A stretch of DNA of 64,000 bases from Clostridiales bacterium (GTDB lineage Bacteria > Bacillota > Clostridia > Peptostreptococcales > Anaerovoracaceae): contig WRMW01000001.1 in assembly GCA_009776955.1 (NCBI GenBank), positions 346,235-410,234 on the forward strand. Direction: 5' to 3'. Positions 27,092 to 35,932 of this stretch are shown here, piece after piece. A program made the translations under genes and the position numbers. Each line of letters starts with the position of its first letter. Within the stretch, counting starts at the first letter, position 1. The notes under the pieces were generated by a model that was given only the letters and a program-made list of their open reading frames with translations, did no database searches and was not told the DNA's origin.

Positions 27092-28603
27092 CTACCGCTC
27101 CTCCCGCTCAAGCAGCTTATACGACAGCAGCAAATACCACTGCCCCTGCTCATTATCCACGCCCGGCCCCATTATCTCCCTGATCCGGTCCAGCCGGTAC
27201 AAAAACGTGCTTCTATGTATAAACAGCTCCTTTGCCGCCGCCACCGACTTCCGGCTATTCTTGAGATAGACGTACAGCGTCCTGTAAAGCTCCTGATTGT
27301 TCCGCTCGTCGTAGTCCCTAAGCCTGAGCAGCCCCGGCTCGCAAATCATCCGCGCCGGCAGATTCCCCGTGCAGCTCTCCAGCACAAACTGCTCCTTGAC
27401 GTTCTCAAACCTGTATAGCCACTGGTACGGCTTCGCCCGCGGCCCAAGCCTAAGCGCCTCGCCCGCCTGCATATAATATTGCCTTAAATAATCGAACCCC
27501 GAAAACTCGTTGCTCAGCCCCGCCTGCATATTGTTGTCTTGCAAGAACGACTTCAGCGACTCCTCGACGCTCGCCATGTCATAGTTTGACAGCGAGAGGT
27601 TGCAGAACGCCGCAATGCTGTTCTCGTACTCGAATATGCACGCCTCCGGAAAGACCGTAGCAAGCCTGTCGCTCATAAACCGCATGGCGCGGTTGCGGTA
27701 ATCGGCGAGCTCCGCATGGATTTTCGCGCAGATGTAGCTGTGTCCCTTTTGCCACCCATACTCGCCAAGCCGCTGCTCGACAAACCCAAGGTCCTTGTAC
27801 TCGCCCGACAATATGCTTTTCATAATAAAAGGAAGCTCGTGCGACTCCTTGGACTCGTCGACGACAAAGCCGATGGCAAGCTGAATATACCCCGAAATGA
27901 ACTCCAGAAGCGTCGCGGTGCTAGGGTGGAACTCCCCCTTCGTCTCCAGCACCAACAGCCTGTACTGGAACCTCCCCTGCTGAAAAATGTTGTGGTATAG
28001 CGCATGCCGCCCCCTTATCCGCAGCGGCACCACCGACGAACCCTCGTCGTCGCGCCCATAAGACGAACGATCCGCCATCATCATATATGGGATATTGTCG
28101 CTGTCGAGCATAGGCTCAAGCGACGGATTGCCCGCATAATCCGTGGACACGGCAATAATAGAATAATTGTTGTCTTGCAATATAAGTGGGTTGTCTATCA
28201 CAGACGTACCGATATCGAGCATCGCCTGAACGTCGGAGCCCTTGTCAAGCACCGCCCTGAGCTCGCTGCTCCACAAATCGTAACGCTCAAATACGCGCTG
28301 CACCGCATTATGCAGGGCGGGCAGCCCAAGCCCCTCCTCAGCGATAAACACGCTTTCAAAGCAGCGTATCAATTCGACGTCGTAATTCCCCGCGATTACG
28401 CAAGCCGAGCGGCACTTCCGCCCCCTAGACGCCACCCCCTCCGCCTCATCCAGCACATACACGAACCCATCCTCAAACACGCCATCCCGCCCCGCAAACA
28501 TCACGCGCGCAAGCCCAAGCGCCCCGTCCACATTGCCGAATACGGTGACGCCGATGCCTTGTTCCGCCAGGCCGCGCCTGAGCATGTCCGAGCTGATATG
28601 CAT
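27092..28603 (-). CDS. PucR/CdaR-family transcriptional regulator (acsV-linked)
   Basis: This 503-residue regulator has a variable sensory N-terminus, a GGDEF-like/GAF-like middle and a C-terminal PucR-type helix-turn-helix (YVYLKNSRKSVAAAKELFIHRSTFLYRLDRIREI). It is the last gene of the acsV-DUF3786-pucR run, 2 nt after DUF3786. It probably senses a small molecule and controls genes nearby, perhaps the corrinoid activator or the acs operon; the ligand is unknown. A paralogue of the same architecture (46322-47845) stands beside the molybdenum-enzyme operon. Confidence 0.85.
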   Translation of the reverse strand: MHISSDMLRRGLAEQGIGVTVFGNVDGALGLARVMFAGRDGVFEDGFVYVLDEAEGVASRGRKCRSACVIAGNYDVELIRCFESVFIAEEGLGLPALHNAVQRVFERYDLWSSELRAVLDKGSDVQAMLDIGTSVIDNPLILQDNNYSIIAVSTDYAGNPSLEPMLDSDNIPYMMMADRSSYGRDDEGSSVVPLRIRGRHALYHNIFQQGRFQYRLLVLETKGEFHPSTATLLEFISGYIQLAIGFVVDESKESHELPFIMKSILSGEYKDLGFVEQRLGEYGWQKGHSYICAKIHAELADYRNRAMRFMSDRLATVFPEACIFEYENSIAAFCNLSLSNYDMASVEESLKSFLQDNNMQAGLSNEFSGFDYLRQYYMQAGEALRLGPRAKPYQWLYRFENVKEQFVLESCTGNLPARMICEPGLLRLRDYDERNNQELYRTLYVYLKNSRKSVAAAKELFIHRSTFLYRLDRIREIMGPGVDNEQGQWYLLLSYKLLEREER

Positions 28604-28605
28604 GG

Positions 28606-29226
28606 CTATATACCGAGCGCCTTGGACGTATTCTTGAACCGCCCCATCACCACGTCGCCGACCACGGCCATATCCTCCGCCGTAAAAGCGTATTTGAAAT
28701 TGTCGCTGAACAGCATCTGAGCGGAGGCCTTGAACTCATCGTCGCCCGCCCACACCAATATGCTTATATAAAGCCCGTTCATAAACTCAAACCTATAGGC
28801 TGCATCGGCGCCGCCGACCTCCTCGAACTTCAGCCCTGGCGTACCCGCAAGCACAGCCCCAAGCCGCGACGGGTCCCTGCCGAACTCACGCGCTATCCGC
28901 CCTATCACCCGCCCCCGAAACTGCGTAAGGTAGACCGCCCCCCAAGGCATTTCTTCGTAGGCAAGCATCCCCCCCGACGCAGGCACATACCGCCCCTCAA
29001 GCAGATACCGCAGCAGCAAAATCTCCTCATACGGCGAAAGCGGTTCCTGTGTTTTGAAGTCGGGATGGTTTACATAATATGAATTACCGACAACCGAAAC
29101 CTTAAACCCTCCGGCAGCTTCATCATACACAAGCCCCGTCCGCGCCGCTATCTCCGCCGCGTCGCTCCGCCCATAAAGCCCCCTATAATGCGCCAACGGC
29201 ACATCCACTATCTGCTTATCCGTCAT
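28606..29226 (-). CDS. DUF3786 domain protein
   Basis: The start at MTDKQIVDVPLAHYRGLYGR (29226) gives 206 residues. The sequence fits DUF3786: NHPDFKTQEPLSPYEEILLLRYLLEG, a FRGRVIG segment and FVGDDEFKASAQMLFSDNF-like C-terminal motifs. The function is unknown. It is found beside corrinoid-protein and acetogenesis genes; here it follows the corrinoid activator by 13 nt and precedes pucR by 2 nt. An upstream in-frame start (29289) would overlap acsV and is less likely. Confidence 0.78.
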   Translation of the reverse strand: MTDKQIVDVPLAHYRGLYGRSDAAEIAARTGLVYDEAAGGFKVSVVGNSYYVNHPDFKTQEPLSPYEEILLLRYLLEGRYVPASGGMLAYEEMPWGAVYLTQFRGRVIGRIAREFGRDPSRLGAVLAGTPGLKFEEVGGADAAYRFEFMNGLYISILVWAGDDEFKASAQMLFSDNFKYAFTAEDMAVVGDVVMGRFKNTSKALGI

Positions 29227-29239
29227 ACTTGCATTCTTC

Positions 29240-31177
29240 TTACGCAAACAGCCCTGCGTCCGTATGCGGCAAAAAGCACGCCGCCACAAACTCGTCCATA
29301 TACCCTGGCACCGCCGACAGCTCCAGATACGTCATCCCGTCCGCAAGCCCCTCAATCCGCTCCCGCGCCTTGTCCGACACAAGCATCGCATAAGCCCCCG
29401 AAAGCGACGTGTTGCCGATATAGTGGAACCGCTCCAAAGGCAGCTTCGGCAGCATCCCGATATTTATCGCGTTCCCGATGTCTATACCGCTTCCGATGCC
29501 CCCCGCCAGATAGACGTCCTCAATCATGTCCATATCCATGTCGAGCGACTTCAGCATAGTAACGATCGCTGAAAAAATCGCCCCCTTCGCCCGTATGAAA
29601 TTGTCGATGTCCGCATCGCTCACATATATGTCGTTCCCCGTAAGCGTCTTGTCCGCAGCAACCACCCTATACCGCGAAATCCCCCACTCGTCCACGGAAA
29701 TCCGCTCCCCCTCGGCGATAAACTTGCCCTTAGCGTTGATTGTTCCCGCCTCAAAAAGCCCGCTTATAAGGTCGATAAGCCCGCTGCCGCAAAGACCCAC
29801 CGGCAATTGCCCCTCGTCGCCTATCACCTTGTAGCTCGGCTCCATCGTGTCCTTGTCAATAACGACCTCGGTGATGGCTCCGTCCGTCGCCCGCATGCCG
29901 CAGGCTATCTCGCCGCCCTCGAAAGCGGGACCCGCCGAGCAAGCGCACGTCATCAGAAAATCACTGTTCCCAAAAACAAGCTCCCCGTTCGTCCCGAGGT
30001 CGAGAAACAGCGAAAACCCCTCGTTTCCTGCGATTCCCGCCGCAAAGGTTCCCGCCGTGATATCGCCGCCCACATACGACCCCACAGACGGCGCGAGCAG
30101 CACATCCGCGTCGGGATGTATGCCTATATCCGCCTCAGAGCCCCGTATGCGGTCTACGCCGAAAAACGCCGGCACATATGGCTCAAGCCGAATATTGTTC
30201 CCGTAGATGCCGAGAAAAAGGTGCATCATCGTCGTATTTCCTGCGATGGACGCACGGACTATCTGGCGCGGGCCTATCCCCGCCGCCTCGCAGAGCTTCG
30301 CCACCAAAGGCCTTATGCTCTCTTTCGTAACGGCGTCGCGAAGCCTCGCCACCCCGCCTGGCCGGGCGCTCTCCACAAGCCGGTTTATCACATCGCCGCC
30401 GTAGCGTATCTGTGCGTTCCCCACGCTCCCCGTCGCCAAAAAATCCCTTGTATTGAGATCCACGATTGCCGCCGAAATCGTCGTCGTACCGATGTCTATG
30501 CAGACCCCCACCTGTATCGGCGCCTCGCCGCCTGCAATATCGATGATATGGTATGCAACGCCCCCAGGCCCGCCCTCTTTGTGTATAAGGACGCCCGCTG
30601 AATAATCGTTCTCCCGCAGAACCTCCGGCAATTTGCGGAGCGTATGCAATGCGATGGATATATGCTCGCTGTCCGTACCAAGCGTTTTCGCAATCGCTCG
30701 GACAAGCCGTTCGCGGTCAGCCGTCGCATCGCTCTCAGACGGCGGCTCCATATCGACCGTCAGCCCTATGAACGCATCGTCCGCCCGGTATTTCTCGCCG
30801 GAAAGAGCCTCCTTCATCGCCATAAACGATTCCTGTGCCCTAGCCGAAGAAAAATCCGCGACACGGATGCGGTTCTGCCATGCGTGCGCCGACTGCGGGA
30901 CGAGCAGGGTCGCCGCTCCTTTCGTCTCGCATTGGCACGCAAGCCTGTAACCATCCGCAAAGTCTTTCTTTGAAATGTGCTTGTCCCGCTCGCCCAAGAC
31001 CTCGCCGCTCTCGATGCGCACCTTGCACTTGCCGCAGGTGCCGTTACCGGCGCAGGGTGCGTCTATCGGGACATTCGCCCGTCGAGCCACCGAAAGTATG
31101 GGCTCGCCCGCCGTCGCTTCCTCGCTTACGACGCGCCCGTCATCCAATACAAATTTTATCGTGAACATATCCGCCAT
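29240..31177 (-). CDS. acsV: Reductive activator of corrinoid/Fe-S protein (AcsV/RACo type)
   Basis: The 645-residue protein reduces inactive Co(II) corrinoid protein to Co(I) using ATP. An N-terminal [2Fe-2S] ferredoxin domain is seen (DAPCAGNGTCGKCKVRI... YRLACQ). A linker and an ASKHA-type DUF4445 ATPase domain follow (VCIDIGTTTISAAIVDL, SIAGNTTMMHLFLG, LFLDLGTNGELVFGN, LAGGIGSGIDIGNAINIGMLP). Length and order match characterised activators such as those in Moorella and Carboxydothermus. It heads a separate minus-strand unit with its own extended -10. An alternative is activator of an O-demethylase corrinoid protein. Confidence 0.88.
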   Translation of the reverse strand: MADMFTIKFVLDDGRVVSEEATAGEPILSVARRANVPIDAPCAGNGTCGKCKVRIESGEVLGERDKHISKKDFADGYRLACQCETKGAATLLVPQSAHAWQNRIRVADFSSARAQESFMAMKEALSGEKYRADDAFIGLTVDMEPPSESDATADRERLVRAIAKTLGTDSEHISIALHTLRKLPEVLRENDYSAGVLIHKEGGPGGVAYHIIDIAGGEAPIQVGVCIDIGTTTISAAIVDLNTRDFLATGSVGNAQIRYGGDVINRLVESARPGGVARLRDAVTKESIRPLVAKLCEAAGIGPRQIVRASIAGNTTMMHLFLGIYGNNIRLEPYVPAFFGVDRIRGSEADIGIHPDADVLLAPSVGSYVGGDITAGTFAAGIAGNEGFSLFLDLGTNGELVFGNSDFLMTCACSAGPAFEGGEIACGMRATDGAITEVVIDKDTMEPSYKVIGDEGQLPVGLCGSGLIDLISGLFEAGTINAKGKFIAEGERISVDEWGISRYRVVAADKTLTGNDIYVSDADIDNFIRAKGAIFSAIVTMLKSLDMDMDMIEDVYLAGGIGSGIDIGNAINIGMLPKLPLERFHYIGNTSLSGAYAMLVSDKARERIEGLADGMTYLELSAVPGYMDEFVAACFLPHTDAGLFA

Positions 31178-31195
31178 AGTATTTTCCTAGGTGCC

Positions 31196-31204
31196 ATTAT
31201 ACCA
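31196..31204 (-). promoter_or_regulatory. Extended -10 promoter of the acsV unit
   Basis: TGGTATAAT on the minus strand (31204-31196) is a perfect extended -10 about 19 nt before the acsV ATG. A leader this short leaves little room for regulation by RNA structure. No good -35 is seen. An AGGAAA site precedes the ATG. Confidence 0.55.
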
Positions 31205-31210
31205 CGAGAA

Positions 31211-31702
31211 TTACAGCGATAGGCACATCACTTCGGGATGGCAGCTCTCCCCATACTGCGGGCACACAAAGCATTCAAAGAATGTGGGCGCCTCATCACG
31301 CGACACAGGCGCAAACCCATGCTTCGCAAAAAACCCTGGCGCCCTCGCCACAAGATAGAGCGCGTCGCCGCCATGCGCCCGCGCCTCATCCACCATCAAG
31401 GACAGCAGCCTTGCGCCGATTCCCCGCCCCCTCATATCAGGCTCCGTCGCGATTCCGTCGCATATAATCCGCCCCTCGCGCCTCGCAAGCACGCACCCCC
31501 CGACAAGTCTGGCGTCGTCGCCTGTGCCATTTCGGCAATCTGCGTCGTGCGGCGCTCCGACCTCCTCCGCCTTCCAGCACTTCACAAGATCTTCAGGCGC
31601 CGCCTCCCCTGACGAAAACTCAAGCCCATTGGCGACAAACAGCTCCACCAACGCCCCATAATCGCCCGTCTCCGAAATCACCACATCCCGCACCGCATCC
31701 AT
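31211..31702 (-). CDS. GNAT-family N-acetyltransferase
   Basis: The start at MDAVRDVVISETGDYGAL (31702) has a GGAGGG site 11 nt upstream and gives 163 residues. The acetyl-CoA loop is clear in GIATEPDMRGRGIGARLLSLMVDEA. YLVARAPGFFAKHGFAPV follows, as in YhbS/ArgA-like acetyltransferases. The C-terminus has a Cys-containing tail (CFVCPQYGESCHPEVM). Its substrate is unknown. It starts just after the predicted end of the 6S-like RNA and may share that promoter by read-through. Confidence 0.85.
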   Translation of the reverse strand: MDAVRDVVISETGDYGALVELFVANGLEFSSGEAAPEDLVKCWKAEEVGAPHDADCRNGTGDDARLVGGCVLARREGRIICDGIATEPDMRGRGIGARLLSLMVDEARAHGGDALYLVARAPGFFAKHGFAPVSRDEAPTFFECFVCPQYGESCHPEVMCLSL

Positions 31703-31727
31703 CACAAAACCAACCCTCCGTAATAGC

Positions 31728-31906
31728 AAAACAACCCCCGAGGCGCCGTATCCGTTGCGCAAAGTACCCTAACATCGTTAGGTGGGTTGCCTGCACCACG
31801 CATTTGCCATCCGGTCGAAGCCGGCCCGGCAGCCGCGCCTGTGACCCGGCGTTCCCGGTACTTTAGTGTTGGATAAATTTAGCAACTTCCTCGCACGCCT
31901 CAGGTT
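31728..31906 (-). ncRNA. ssrS: Probable 6S RNA
   Basis: The RNA is about 178 nt. Its ends pair as CCTGAGGCG (31904-31896) with CGCCTCGGG (31745-31737), resembling the closing stem of 6S RNA. Further nested pairing is GTTGC/GCAAC, AAAGTACC (31864-31857) with GGTACTTT (31768-31761), and an apical GC-rich hairpin. The whole is one long hairpin with a central bubble. A near-consensus promoter sits exactly upstream and a short T-rich stretch follows. Identity rests on structure and the CCTGAGG...CCTCGGG ends, not on a database match. Confidence 0.6.
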
Positions 31907-31912
31907 AAGGCT

Positions 31913-31941
31913 AGTATACGCCCTTCCCTGCCCACGGTCAA
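31913..31941 (-). promoter_or_regulatory. Strong promoter of the 6S-like RNA
   Basis: TTGACC (31941-31936), 17 bp, then TATACT (31918-31913) on the minus strand. The start point would fall near 31906, just before the predicted RNA. The -35 lies against the stop codon of the radical SAM gene. Confidence 0.75.
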
Positions 31942-31942
31942 A

Positions 31943-32764
31943 TCACACATTCCCCAGATGCACGTATGTGAGCCGCCGCTGCGCTATCGCCTCGAACCGC
32001 CTCATGCTCCCAAGGTCTGTCGCCGCCCTGTCCTCCATTCTGTAATGCGGGAAGAACCTCGATATATGCAGCGGGATGTCCCTTGAAACCGACGCGACGA
32101 ACTCCGCCATCGCCTCCATCTCCTCCTCCGTGTCGTTTTCGCCGTCTATCAGCAGGCAAGTGAGCTCCACATGGCAGCGCGAGGCCGCCGCCCTGATGTT
32201 TTCCTGCACAATATCCAAGCGCCCGCCTATTTTTTCATAAAAACCCTCGTTGATCGACTTCAGATCGATGTTCATCGCATCGACATACGGCAGAAGCTCC
32301 TTGAACCGCCCAGGATTCGCATAACCGTTTGTCACAAGGACGGACTTCAGCCCACGCCCCTTGAGAATCCGCGATGTGTCCATCACGTACTCAAAGTTTA
32401 TAAGCGGCTCGTTGTAGGTGAAAGCCACGCCTATATTTCCGTATGCCGCGTGCCGCTCCGCCATGTCCGCAAGCTCCTCTGGCGAAACATTATGCAGCCC
32501 ATACGCCTCCGCCTCCTTGTGCCCGATCATGGAAATGCCATGGTTTTGGCACCATGGGCACCTCAGATTGCAACCGAAGCTGCCAGCCGAAAGAACCATC
32601 GACCCAAGATGAAAGTGATACAGCGGCTTCTTTTCCACAGGGTCGAGCGCCAGGGACGTAAGCCTGCCATATCCCAACGGTACGACCCCCGCGCCCCGCG
32701 CCAAGCACGCCCCCACCCCGCCGGAGGCTATATCGCAGGCATTCGGGCAGATATCACAAACCAT
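31943..32764 (-). CDS. amrS: AmrS-like radical SAM enzyme (AmmeMemoRadiSam family)
   Basis: The 273-residue enzyme has the radical SAM cluster motif CNLRCPWCQN and an N-terminal Cys-rich start (CDICPNACDIASGGVGACLAR), as in AmrS and pyruvate-formate-lyase-activase-like proteins. VAFTYNEPLINFEYV, LVTNGYANP and MNIDLKSINEGFYEKIGG are typical of the AmmeMemoRadiSam member. The usual partners (AMMECR1 and Memo domains) are not in this window. It is 10 nt after cysK in the same direction. The reaction is not known. Confidence 0.85.
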   Translation of the reverse strand: MVCDICPNACDIASGGVGACLARGAGVVPLGYGRLTSLALDPVEKKPLYHFHLGSMVLSAGSFGCNLRCPWCQNHGISMIGHKEAEAYGLHNVSPEELADMAERHAAYGNIGVAFTYNEPLINFEYVMDTSRILKGRGLKSVLVTNGYANPGRFKELLPYVDAMNIDLKSINEGFYEKIGGRLDIVQENIRAAASRCHVELTCLLIDGENDTEEEMEAMAEFVASVSRDIPLHISRFFPHYRMEDRAATDLGSMRRFEAIAQRRLTYVHLGNV

Positions 32765-32774
32765 CAGCCATGCC

Positions 32775-33668
32775 CTAGGTATAAAACATATCCGTGCTGA
32801 GGTACTTCTCCCCCCTGTCCGGGAATATCACCGCCACAAGCCCCGATTCCAGCTTCTCCGCCACCGCCAACGCCGCCATCATTGCCGCCCCGCTGCTCAT
32901 TCCCACGAAGATGCCTTCCTCCCACACGATCCGCCGCGCCATCTCGAAAGCGTCCTCGCTCTCCACCATTATGCTCTCGTTTATCTCGCCCTCGTCATAG
33001 AGCTCCGGCACTATCGCCTCCTCCATGTTTTTCAACCCTTGTATATAATGCCCCTTTACAGGGTGCGCCTCGACTATCTTTATGTCAGGGTTCTTCTCCT
33101 TGAGCCGCATCCCCACCCCCATAATGGTCCCCGAAGTCCCGAGCGAGGACACGAAATGCGTCACCTTCCCGCCTGTGTCCTCCCATATCTCCTCGGCAGT
33201 GGTCGAATAATGGGCGAGCTTGTTGTACATATTCGAGAATTGGTTGGGGAAGAAATATAAGTCCGGCCTTTCCGCCACAAGCTCCCTCGCCTTCATTATG
33301 GCGCCGTCCGTGCCAAGCTCCGGGTCCGTAAGGATTATCTCCCCGCCGAACGCCTTTATCATCTTCTGCCGCTCCACCGACACCGCCGAGCTCATCACGA
33401 TTTGCACCTTGTAGCCCTTCACCGCCCCAATCATGGCGAGCGCGATGCCCGTGTTGCCCGATGTCGGCTCCATGATAATCTTGCCCCTCGTCAACGCGCC
33501 GTCGCTCTCCGCCTGCTCAATCATCTTCAACGCGATACGGTCCTTTATGCTGCCCGTCGGGTTGAACCCCTCCAGCTTAGCATAAATGCCCACACCAGGG
33601 TTCGGGTTCATCGAGTTGATTTTCACCATAGGCGTCCTGCCGATGGAGTCGAGAATATTGTTATACAT
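32775..33668 (-). CDS. cysK: Cysteine synthase (O-acetylserine sulfhydrylase)
   Basis: This PLP enzyme makes cysteine from O-acetylserine and sulfide. The lysine that binds PLP is in NPTGSIKDRIALKMIE. The phosphate-binding loop for PLP appears in MEPTSGNTGIALAMIG, and the conserved VSSLGTSGTIMGVGMRLKE and GMSSGAAMMAAL follow. Its 297 residues are normal length. It overlaps the end of the permease gene by 8 nt and leads into the radical SAM gene. Confidence 0.94.
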   Translation of the reverse strand: MYNNILDSIGRTPMVKINSMNPNPGVGIYAKLEGFNPTGSIKDRIALKMIEQAESDGALTRGKIIMEPTSGNTGIALAMIGAVKGYKVQIVMSSAVSVERQKMIKAFGGEIILTDPELGTDGAIMKARELVAERPDLYFFPNQFSNMYNKLAHYSTTAEEIWEDTGGKVTHFVSSLGTSGTIMGVGMRLKEKNPDIKIVEAHPVKGHYIQGLKNMEEAIVPELYDEGEINESIMVESEDAFEMARRIVWEEGIFVGMSSGAAMMAALAVAEKLESGLVAVIFPDRGEKYLSTDMFYT

Positions 33669-34995
33669 TAGTTTTTCCTTTCAGTGCCTGCTCCAGCGCT
33701 ATCGCCAGTATGATACCTACTAGCAGACCGTTTGATATAAAGGGCACGACAATAGCCGGCAAGTGCGAGAACGCGCCGAAGGGCTGCATCATGATGCCTG
33801 TGGCCGTGAGCATGGATATGCCGAGCGCGAAGCCTTTCCGCTCCGTAAGCTCGGCTTTTTTCAAGTGGTCAACGCCCTGCTTCACTATCACGCCGAACAA
33901 GACGAGCAACGCCCCATAGCCGACGGGCGGAGGTATCGCAGCGAAAAACATGCCCACAGGCGCGAGCACCGACAGCACTATCATGGCCGCGCTCCCAAAG
34001 TAGAACGGCCTGCGCGAAGCCACGCCTGTCATTCGCACAATGCCTATCGAGGTCGCGAACTGCACGAATCCGATGGTGGCGAAGAAGCCTGTCATCATTG
34101 TCGAAATCCCAAAAAACACCGTCCCCCTGTTCAGCTGCCGCTCCGTAAACTCCTCGCCGAGCGCACCCGCCATGCCCAGGAACGAGCCTATCACGTTTGC
34201 AAAAAGCAAAAACGCCCCAAGTATGCAGGTAAGGAGTATGCCAGGGTCAAAGACCGGCGTGCCCCACGCAAACACCTCCGGCAGCACGAAAATGGATCTC
34301 AGCTCCGCCATATCGCCGAAATTCCCGATTCCCACGCCCACGGCGAACACCCAACCGACGGCTATGGACAAAAGAATCGCTATGGTCCTGAGAAACGGCG
34401 TCCCGAATATATTTATGATTATCATGGCAGCCACCGTTATCCAGAACGCGGCAAACGCCCTCATATCGGGCTCGCTGCCCTCGTACACCATGCCGAGCAT
34501 CCCCGCCACAAAGCTTTTTGAAAGCTGTACGGGCATCAGAATCAAAAACACGCCGTTCACCATGGGCGTGAACAGCTTCGCTATATGCTTCATAAATCCT
34601 GAGAACCCAAGCGCGACCACCAAGGCGCCCGCCACAATCATCCCAAATTCAAGGTGTGCCCTGAGCGCCGCCAAGTCCCCGCCCATGGCGCTCGTCACGG
34701 CGGCGAGGCTTATCCACACCGACAGCCACAGGCCGGAGGGCCCGTCTATTATAGGGTAGCCATGCCCGAAACGCGTCTGGAGTATCGACAGCACGCCGCA
34801 GAGGAAGAACGTCCGCAGCAGCATTTCCGAGATAGCCACGCTTTCGAGCCCCAGGCTCATCGCTATGATGACTGGCATAATGGCGGAGTTCGCGGTGAAC
34901 AGCACCATATGCTGCAAGCCGTACACCACCGTCTGCCCCGGCGTAAGCCTTGCGTCAAGCCCGTATTTCAATGTCAGATCGTCTGTAGTCCTCAA
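33661..34995 (-). CDS. NCS2-family xanthine/uracil permease
   Basis: This 444-residue membrane transporter of the nucleobase-cation symporter-2 family has many hydrophobic helices. Family motifs are GLQHMVLFTANSAIMPVIIA (helix 1), FGHGYPIIDGPSGLWLSVW and AMGGDLAALRAHLEFG. It starts with TTG at 34995 after a GGGGAA site. The substrate may be xanthine, uric acid or uracil; the sequence does not decide. It overlaps cysK and shares the direction of the cysK-amrS unit. Confidence 0.88.
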   Translation of the reverse strand: MRTTDDLTLKYGLDARLTPGQTVVYGLQHMVLFTANSAIMPVIIAMSLGLESVAISEMLLRTFFLCGVLSILQTRFGHGYPIIDGPSGLWLSVWISLAAVTSAMGGDLAALRAHLEFGMIVAGALVVALGFSGFMKHIAKLFTPMVNGVFLILMPVQLSKSFVAGMLGMVYEGSEPDMRAFAAFWITVAAMIIINIFGTPFLRTIAILLSIAVGWVFAVGVGIGNFGDMAELRSIFVLPEVFAWGTPVFDPGILLTCILGAFLLFANVIGSFLGMAGALGEEFTERQLNRGTVFFGISTMMTGFFATIGFVQFATSIGIVRMTGVASRRPFYFGSAAMIVLSVLAPVGMFFAAIPPPVGYGALLVLFGVIVKQGVDHLKKAELTERKGFALGISMLTATGIMMQPFGAFSHLPAIVVPFISNGLLVGIILAIALEQALKGKTNV

Positions 34996-35064
34996 ATATC
35001 ATTCCCCTTTGCCGCATGTTAGCAATAACTTCACATTTCTTATATTCTCTGATATATTCTCCAT

Positions 35065-35835
35065 ATGGGCAAGCATAATTTTTTTCACGACCTTGATACG
35101 GTTTCGTTGGCCGGTGTGGCGGGTTGCGTGTTGGCCGGTGGCATGAGCCGCCGCATGGGCACGGACAAGGCTCTGCTCGAGCTTGACGGCAGGCTGCTGA
35201 TAGAGATCGCGATGGATGGGTTCTGTGGGTTCCCCGAGGTCTTTGTCTCGGCGGGCGATGCTGAAGGGTGCGGGCGCTACGCCTTTACCAGCGTACGCGT
35301 CATCCCTGACGAACGCCCCTCTCTCGGACCGCTAGGCGGCATAGTCTCAGCCCTCAAAGCCAGCGAACGTATGTTTGTATGCTTCCGCCCCGTCGACGCG
35401 CCCCTCGTCCCCGCCGCGCTTCACCGCCTGATGGCTCGTGCCTGCTCCGCTATTCCCACCGAAAGCTCCCCCATCCCCACAAAAAACAACGCTACCACCG
35501 TAGGGGCGACCCCTGCGGTCGGTCGCCCGCCCACTCTCGACACCGCCCCCACTCTCGACACCACCCACGCCCCCGCACCATACGACGCCGCTGTCCCCAC
35601 ATTCCACGGCAGCACCGAGCCCCTGCTCGCCTGCTTCTCCAAATCCGCCATCCCCGTGCTCGAAGGCCTTGCCGAAAAAAACGCCCTCAAGGTCACGGAC
35701 GCATTCCCACTGCTAAACACGACATACGTCCCGCTCGATGCCCCCGAACATATATCCACCCTGGGCGACCCCGCCACCTACCTCGCCAACGCAAACGACC
35801 CGCAGACGCTCTCAAAACTCACAGCCCTCATATAA
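35065..35835 (+). CDS. mobA: Molybdenum cofactor guanylyltransferase (MobA-like) with repeat insertion
   Basis: MobA attaches GMP to molybdopterin, giving the bis-MGD cofactor used by DMSO-reductase-family enzymes such as the one at 48006. The nucleotide loop is VAGCVLAGGMSRRMGTDKALLELDG, then PSLGPLGGIVSAL and FRPVDAPLVPAAL. A low-complexity Pro/Thr/Ala stretch (about residues 128-178) interrupts the fold. It contains a palindromic GGGCGACC/GGTCGCCC element and an 18-bp tandem repeat. The C-terminal part (STEPLLACFSKSAIPVLEGL... FPLLNTTYVPLDAPEH) remains MobA-like. The first 15 residues may be a start artefact. Confidence 0.82.
   Translation: MGKHNFFHDLDTVSLAGVAGCVLAGGMSRRMGTDKALLELDGRLLIEIAMDGFCGFPEVFVSAGDAEGCGRYAFTSVRVIPDERPSLGPLGGIVSALKASERMFVCFRPVDAPLVPAALHRLMARACSAIPTESSPIPTKNNATTVGATPAVGRPPTLDTAPTLDTTHAPAPYDAAVPTFHGSTEPLLACFSKSAIPVLEGLAEKNALKVTDAFPLLNTTYVPLDAPEHISTLGDPATYLANANDPQTLSKLTALI
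35500..35565. repeat. Palindromic repeat plus 18-bp tandem repeat inside mobA
   Basis: GGGCGACC (35504-35511) and GGTCGCCC (35521-35528) form a perfect 8-bp stem after GTAG. Two 18-mers (cccactctcgacaccgcc and cccactctcgacaccacc) follow at 35530-35547 and 35548-35565, coding PTLDTA and PTLDTT. The insertion keeps the frame open. Confidence 0.75.
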
Positions 35836-35932
35836 ACTCTCAACCCTCACAAAAACCCCCACAAAACCCAAGGAGCGCTGAGTCCATGACCCAACGCCCC
35901 CCGATATCTCCACTCTCCCAAAATGAAAATTA

